48,475 nt of DNA, from positions 1 to 48,475 of IMG/VR virus record IMGVR_UViG_3300035118_000155, one strand, 5' to 3'. The translations under genes were made by a program, and so were the position numbers. Positions 47,901-48,475 of this stretch are shown piece by piece (positions within the stretch are counted from its first letter, which is position 1; every line of letters starts with the position of its first letter). Source of the stretch: a virus. The notes beneath the pieces are model-generated. The model made no database searches, was not told the origin of the DNA, and was given only the letters and a program-made list of their open reading frames with translations.

Positions 47901-48475
47901 ACTTCGACGGCGCGCTCAAGGGCAAGCTCCTGGAGCACCTCCCCGGCAAGTACGACCGGCTGCGCGAGGCCAAGCCGGAGCGCGCCGCGGCCTTCAAGGC
48001 GTATGTCGACAAGGCGATGACCCGCGCGATGGGCGACGAGGTCTCGGCCGCGTGGGAAGCCGTCGCCAACGGGTGGAACCGCTTCCTCGCCAACCAGCAG
48101 CTCGGCAACTACAACCCCGCGCCGGCTGCCCGCAACTACATCCAGGGGATGATCTCGCTGATGACGCACGGCAACCTGCGTGCGACGGTCAGCACGATGC
48201 ACTGGGGCCAGCGCTTCACGATGGCCGTCAACGACGTCATCAACAGCCGCGAGATCCGCGACGCGATGGAGTCGGTGCAGTTCAACCTGGACAAGGGCGG
48301 CCCGGCGATCTTCAACGAGAGGATCCGTGACGCTGTCAGCAAGGAGCACCCCGACTTCCACAAGTGGCCGAAGCTCCTCCAGGAGGACGACGTCCGCTTC
48401 CGCAAGGCTGCTGCCGACCTCGCCATGTCACCCTTCGCCGGGGGCCTCTACATGGAGGCCCTGGGCGACGTGCGG
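41963..48475 (+). CDS. Giant internal virion protein, N-terminal and middle parts (residues 1-2171 of 2726)
   Basis: GTG overlaps the previous stop as GTGA. The frame stays open to the window end and closes at 1795 across the circular junction. Visible parts: Gln-rich coiled coil (60-160); hydrophobic helices (about 330-370); a KOW/SH3-like segment near 779-830 (VGDQVDTKKGPAEVVATHPE); a segment near 979-1038 (GKTYEGKLHYYAWLKAAEEHG ... F-G-R-F-L-T-R-D-E-A) like modules in large polyvalent phage proteins; and near 1104-1160 a winged helix resembling FtsK gamma (ARELVQTSGKAGVRMLQREL, NRRAKAMLEQLKAEGLVGEG). The remainder is helical with a hydrophobic segment near 1464-1490. Likely ejected with the DNA. 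No RNA polymerase, protease or lysozyme motif was recognised. Confidence 0.82.
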   Translation, partial: MTTLQDPQGPAFPPGTPGIMRGQPQGPTQPGADRPPPSTPLLDVPRDWPKDPVEQERAIKHIEANLSTLRDQQDFALDQQILPQIQAHAHQSAMEMQAQMMVAPPRTPEMFMGYQQQLSNMKPYLRPEVAQSVGDTLSRNWDLRQQRSQFDQQIDQHINQNYWQYLPETKRRMQQPPQDPYSGGIPFETPTPQIQNPNTGEWGPATGNMGSALVSGVNPFGEPTFRGRLVSDLQSLADKNAEERYGPSDEARGAGAAAPNTQQMFEKANKARIEGDKSVSRDTYKAMQSDAIEGAIQRRLGSKKGDIESSEDFAGNMANVASFMVPFGAAEKLSVAAVRSMPGLIGAAGDLTKAGKILGHVVGPSAAMAAYGAGRPLGAREQLEVDSEEQPERKRDKEIAFRFMRATQEGLLTPLYSLVGKIGGSEGSSMIRKLFGSTGAAAAAPLISELGSAADDKIAQILSNGTQTPAQEIRDVFAQQGSYGNLSKALKATTSKERFAALKDYVSDVIPGSLVFGALTMYHHLGQTFDSRVEGVRAMEDSVAELAANPHIPRGAREQVVARLRDMVSQMMPDRKEDERRTAEQRMQDALGPGTSARATLDAQSMVERHLGDIDGTTVAEKLATVRQKLTALRDKPEDDPEVIALGHEATALTYLRDAPGDRNPARGFRKAMEYMDRATAARGGTPESTTSIAPEQAGAEAVATSQHVGDNAGRLGDAAMGAQLDPAARVVGVDEHSGTRLVRTESGKLRSEPVEADELHRFEGEGGPPAREAEPAPGTIAVGDQVDTKKGPAEVVATHPERGAVTVKAEDGATREVPVPAAKIEQELPAAQAKPKRRARPAQVSIPEQPARGTAGDEGRRAEADKQAHDLWSAIQHDPEHPEAHSWLRAMSPLIADVADARAAMRMREAVSRVENEGLSITDAIRDEARAPSPSVDPEVERRSDAAMHEPLSQRSGTGVPIRKPHPDEEQIAAAAVRYGGKTYEGKLHYYAWLKAAEEHGFKSVEEMVADKGGPSEGYMTTFGRFLTRDEADELLGGEGRQLDAWDDRLREHPIEQIEPDPAAIEAKEGAAEKGQYMRPMGEELARRPEPALGPPPVSVLNDPLMARARELVQTSGKAGVRMLQRELNVGNRRAKAMLEQLKAEGLVGEGGTNQYRMAPAGEQAVAQQRDQQRQEANAATQRRQLIEEAQAPVDRFLRAAKAVQEAGPGRPDDDPNLRERTAAWHNLQDQMGTADPKANERMALSSLAAALVDEPGKPSGDDLAFRFNLTRGQGERLAGLVTVQRELRAEMLSDTGELPTLEDKGDYEDYVARQKEQGRPAQTREQYFNSERKRVRQQALHAIELPEDELSPEVRDLAESGKVDEAIRNNYVETLHDPAVTQEQAQHLMDLHVGMADGAADALLEHLDEEGKEPLTHQEFYEEVTSLYDFLNSKEAKLARYTEAGKATLQKVRRVEAILRRGVVGYFPGGMSFMGGSGAGIAMLARATANGFRFGYRQIRRFVQWSIGQRGWWDKVVKEVARRDASLKKADAWMSAFASTMDPREAPKGMLAFINKWNAFGEPGLVMAYGHSSLHTAEGLRIVSMIDRGALPETADPADQEAFIRAMENWHRIGKGGTTPEEIAADEAWKKVEAMGPKVVELHHALRDFLGKFNTMAFEYQPEMLHAKDDIKLMERLRGQLYGERDALVDEKLSLEAQRAGTKGAVRQALTKQITKVTDRIRNRTKNISKAEARMDRWSDYMQQRRLDNAQRLEKGFFPSIPNVDLLSQVERDAAQKRSNANDNAYDIDFYRVAGHWLKRRGALEEAGIRDFNVVRSTFHYIREVMSVVEMNKWWHENRDRIAGTERAVDRSKISMPHENRFLWSPTLQYNARDMQRVRVLGRVWAVNMRLPSGTEHRVLVRSRDDLKGFEKFMVDKPAPMTALAPHRSQYRLNKNEPAPGFGRDEIAFGLPETLKTVTLPPEISSRTGTVMPGGSVHFDGALKGKLLEHLPGKYDRLREAKPERAAAFKAYVDKAMTRAMGDEVSAAWEAVANGWNRFLANQQLGNYNPAPAARNYIQGMISLMTHGNLRATVSTMHWGQRFTMAVNDVINSREIRDAMESVQFNLDKGGPAIFNERIRDAVSKEHPDFHKWPKLLQEDDVRFRKAAADLAMSPFAGGLYMEALGDVR
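48349..48475. repeat. Right copy of 127-bp terminal direct repeat (assembly overlap)
   Basis: Identical to positions 1-127. Merging the two copies gives a 48,348-bp circle in which the giant gene is uninterrupted. Confidence 0.95.

Overview
This window is a complete, circularly assembled genome of a podovirus-like tailed phage, probably from a metagenome. Positions 1-127 are repeated exactly at 48349-48475, so the ends close into a 48,348-bp circle. The last gene runs across that junction without a frame break. The DNA is GC-rich (about two thirds by eye), so the host is probably a high-GC bacterium. Several genes start 5-9 nt behind a TANNNT box, the pattern of leaderless transcription in actinobacteria and Deinococcus. 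Many others have ordinary GAGG-type ribosome sites, so the host phylum stays open. No integrase, DNA polymerase, helicase, primase, RNA polymerase or endolysin was recognised.

Layout. (1) 1-1795 is the 3' end of a 2726-aa virion protein that starts at 41963. (2) 1761-5400, minus strand: a DEDD-type 3'-5' exonuclease, RecT, and a 654-aa carbohydrate-enzyme-like protein, coupled by 4-bp stop/start overlaps. (3) 5447-13232, plus strand: an XRE regulator, then mostly unknown small genes, including a DUF932 protein and a possible isocyanide-synthase-like protein. Several of these are preceded by a repeated leader of two hairpins plus the motif CACGAGGTTCCAC. A roughly 490-bp gene-free stretch lies at 12006-12496. 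(4) 13336-17794, minus strand: a tightly packed run of small genes, several with cysteine pairs, starting with a RusA resolvase. It contains a Tat-signal protein that copies the N-terminal arm of the phage's own capsid protein. A lone lipoprotein gene lies inside this run on the opposite strand. (5) 17840-18130: promoters, a strong terminator that may end a small RNA, and an operator-like palindrome over a perfect -35 box.

(6) 18129-41966 plus the giant gene is the virion module on the plus strand. It holds a small terminase candidate, a GroES-like protein, a large terminase split into ATPase and nuclease genes, portal, scaffold candidate, major capsid protein, two paralogous decoration-like proteins, an adaptor candidate, a 1748-aa tail protein with LamG-like domains, and three candidate internal/ejection proteins of which the largest contains an FtsK-gamma-like DNA-binding domain. 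A two-gene minus-strand cassette (SLOG-like protein plus a beta-rich protein) sits at the head of this module.

How it fits together. Portal, scaffold and coat with no tape measure or tail tube, followed by large Gln/Ala-rich internal proteins, indicate a short-tailed phage that ejects proteins with its DNA. With only annealing, exonuclease and resolvase genes visible, replication probably depends on host enzymes, with phage recombination making concatemers for packaging.
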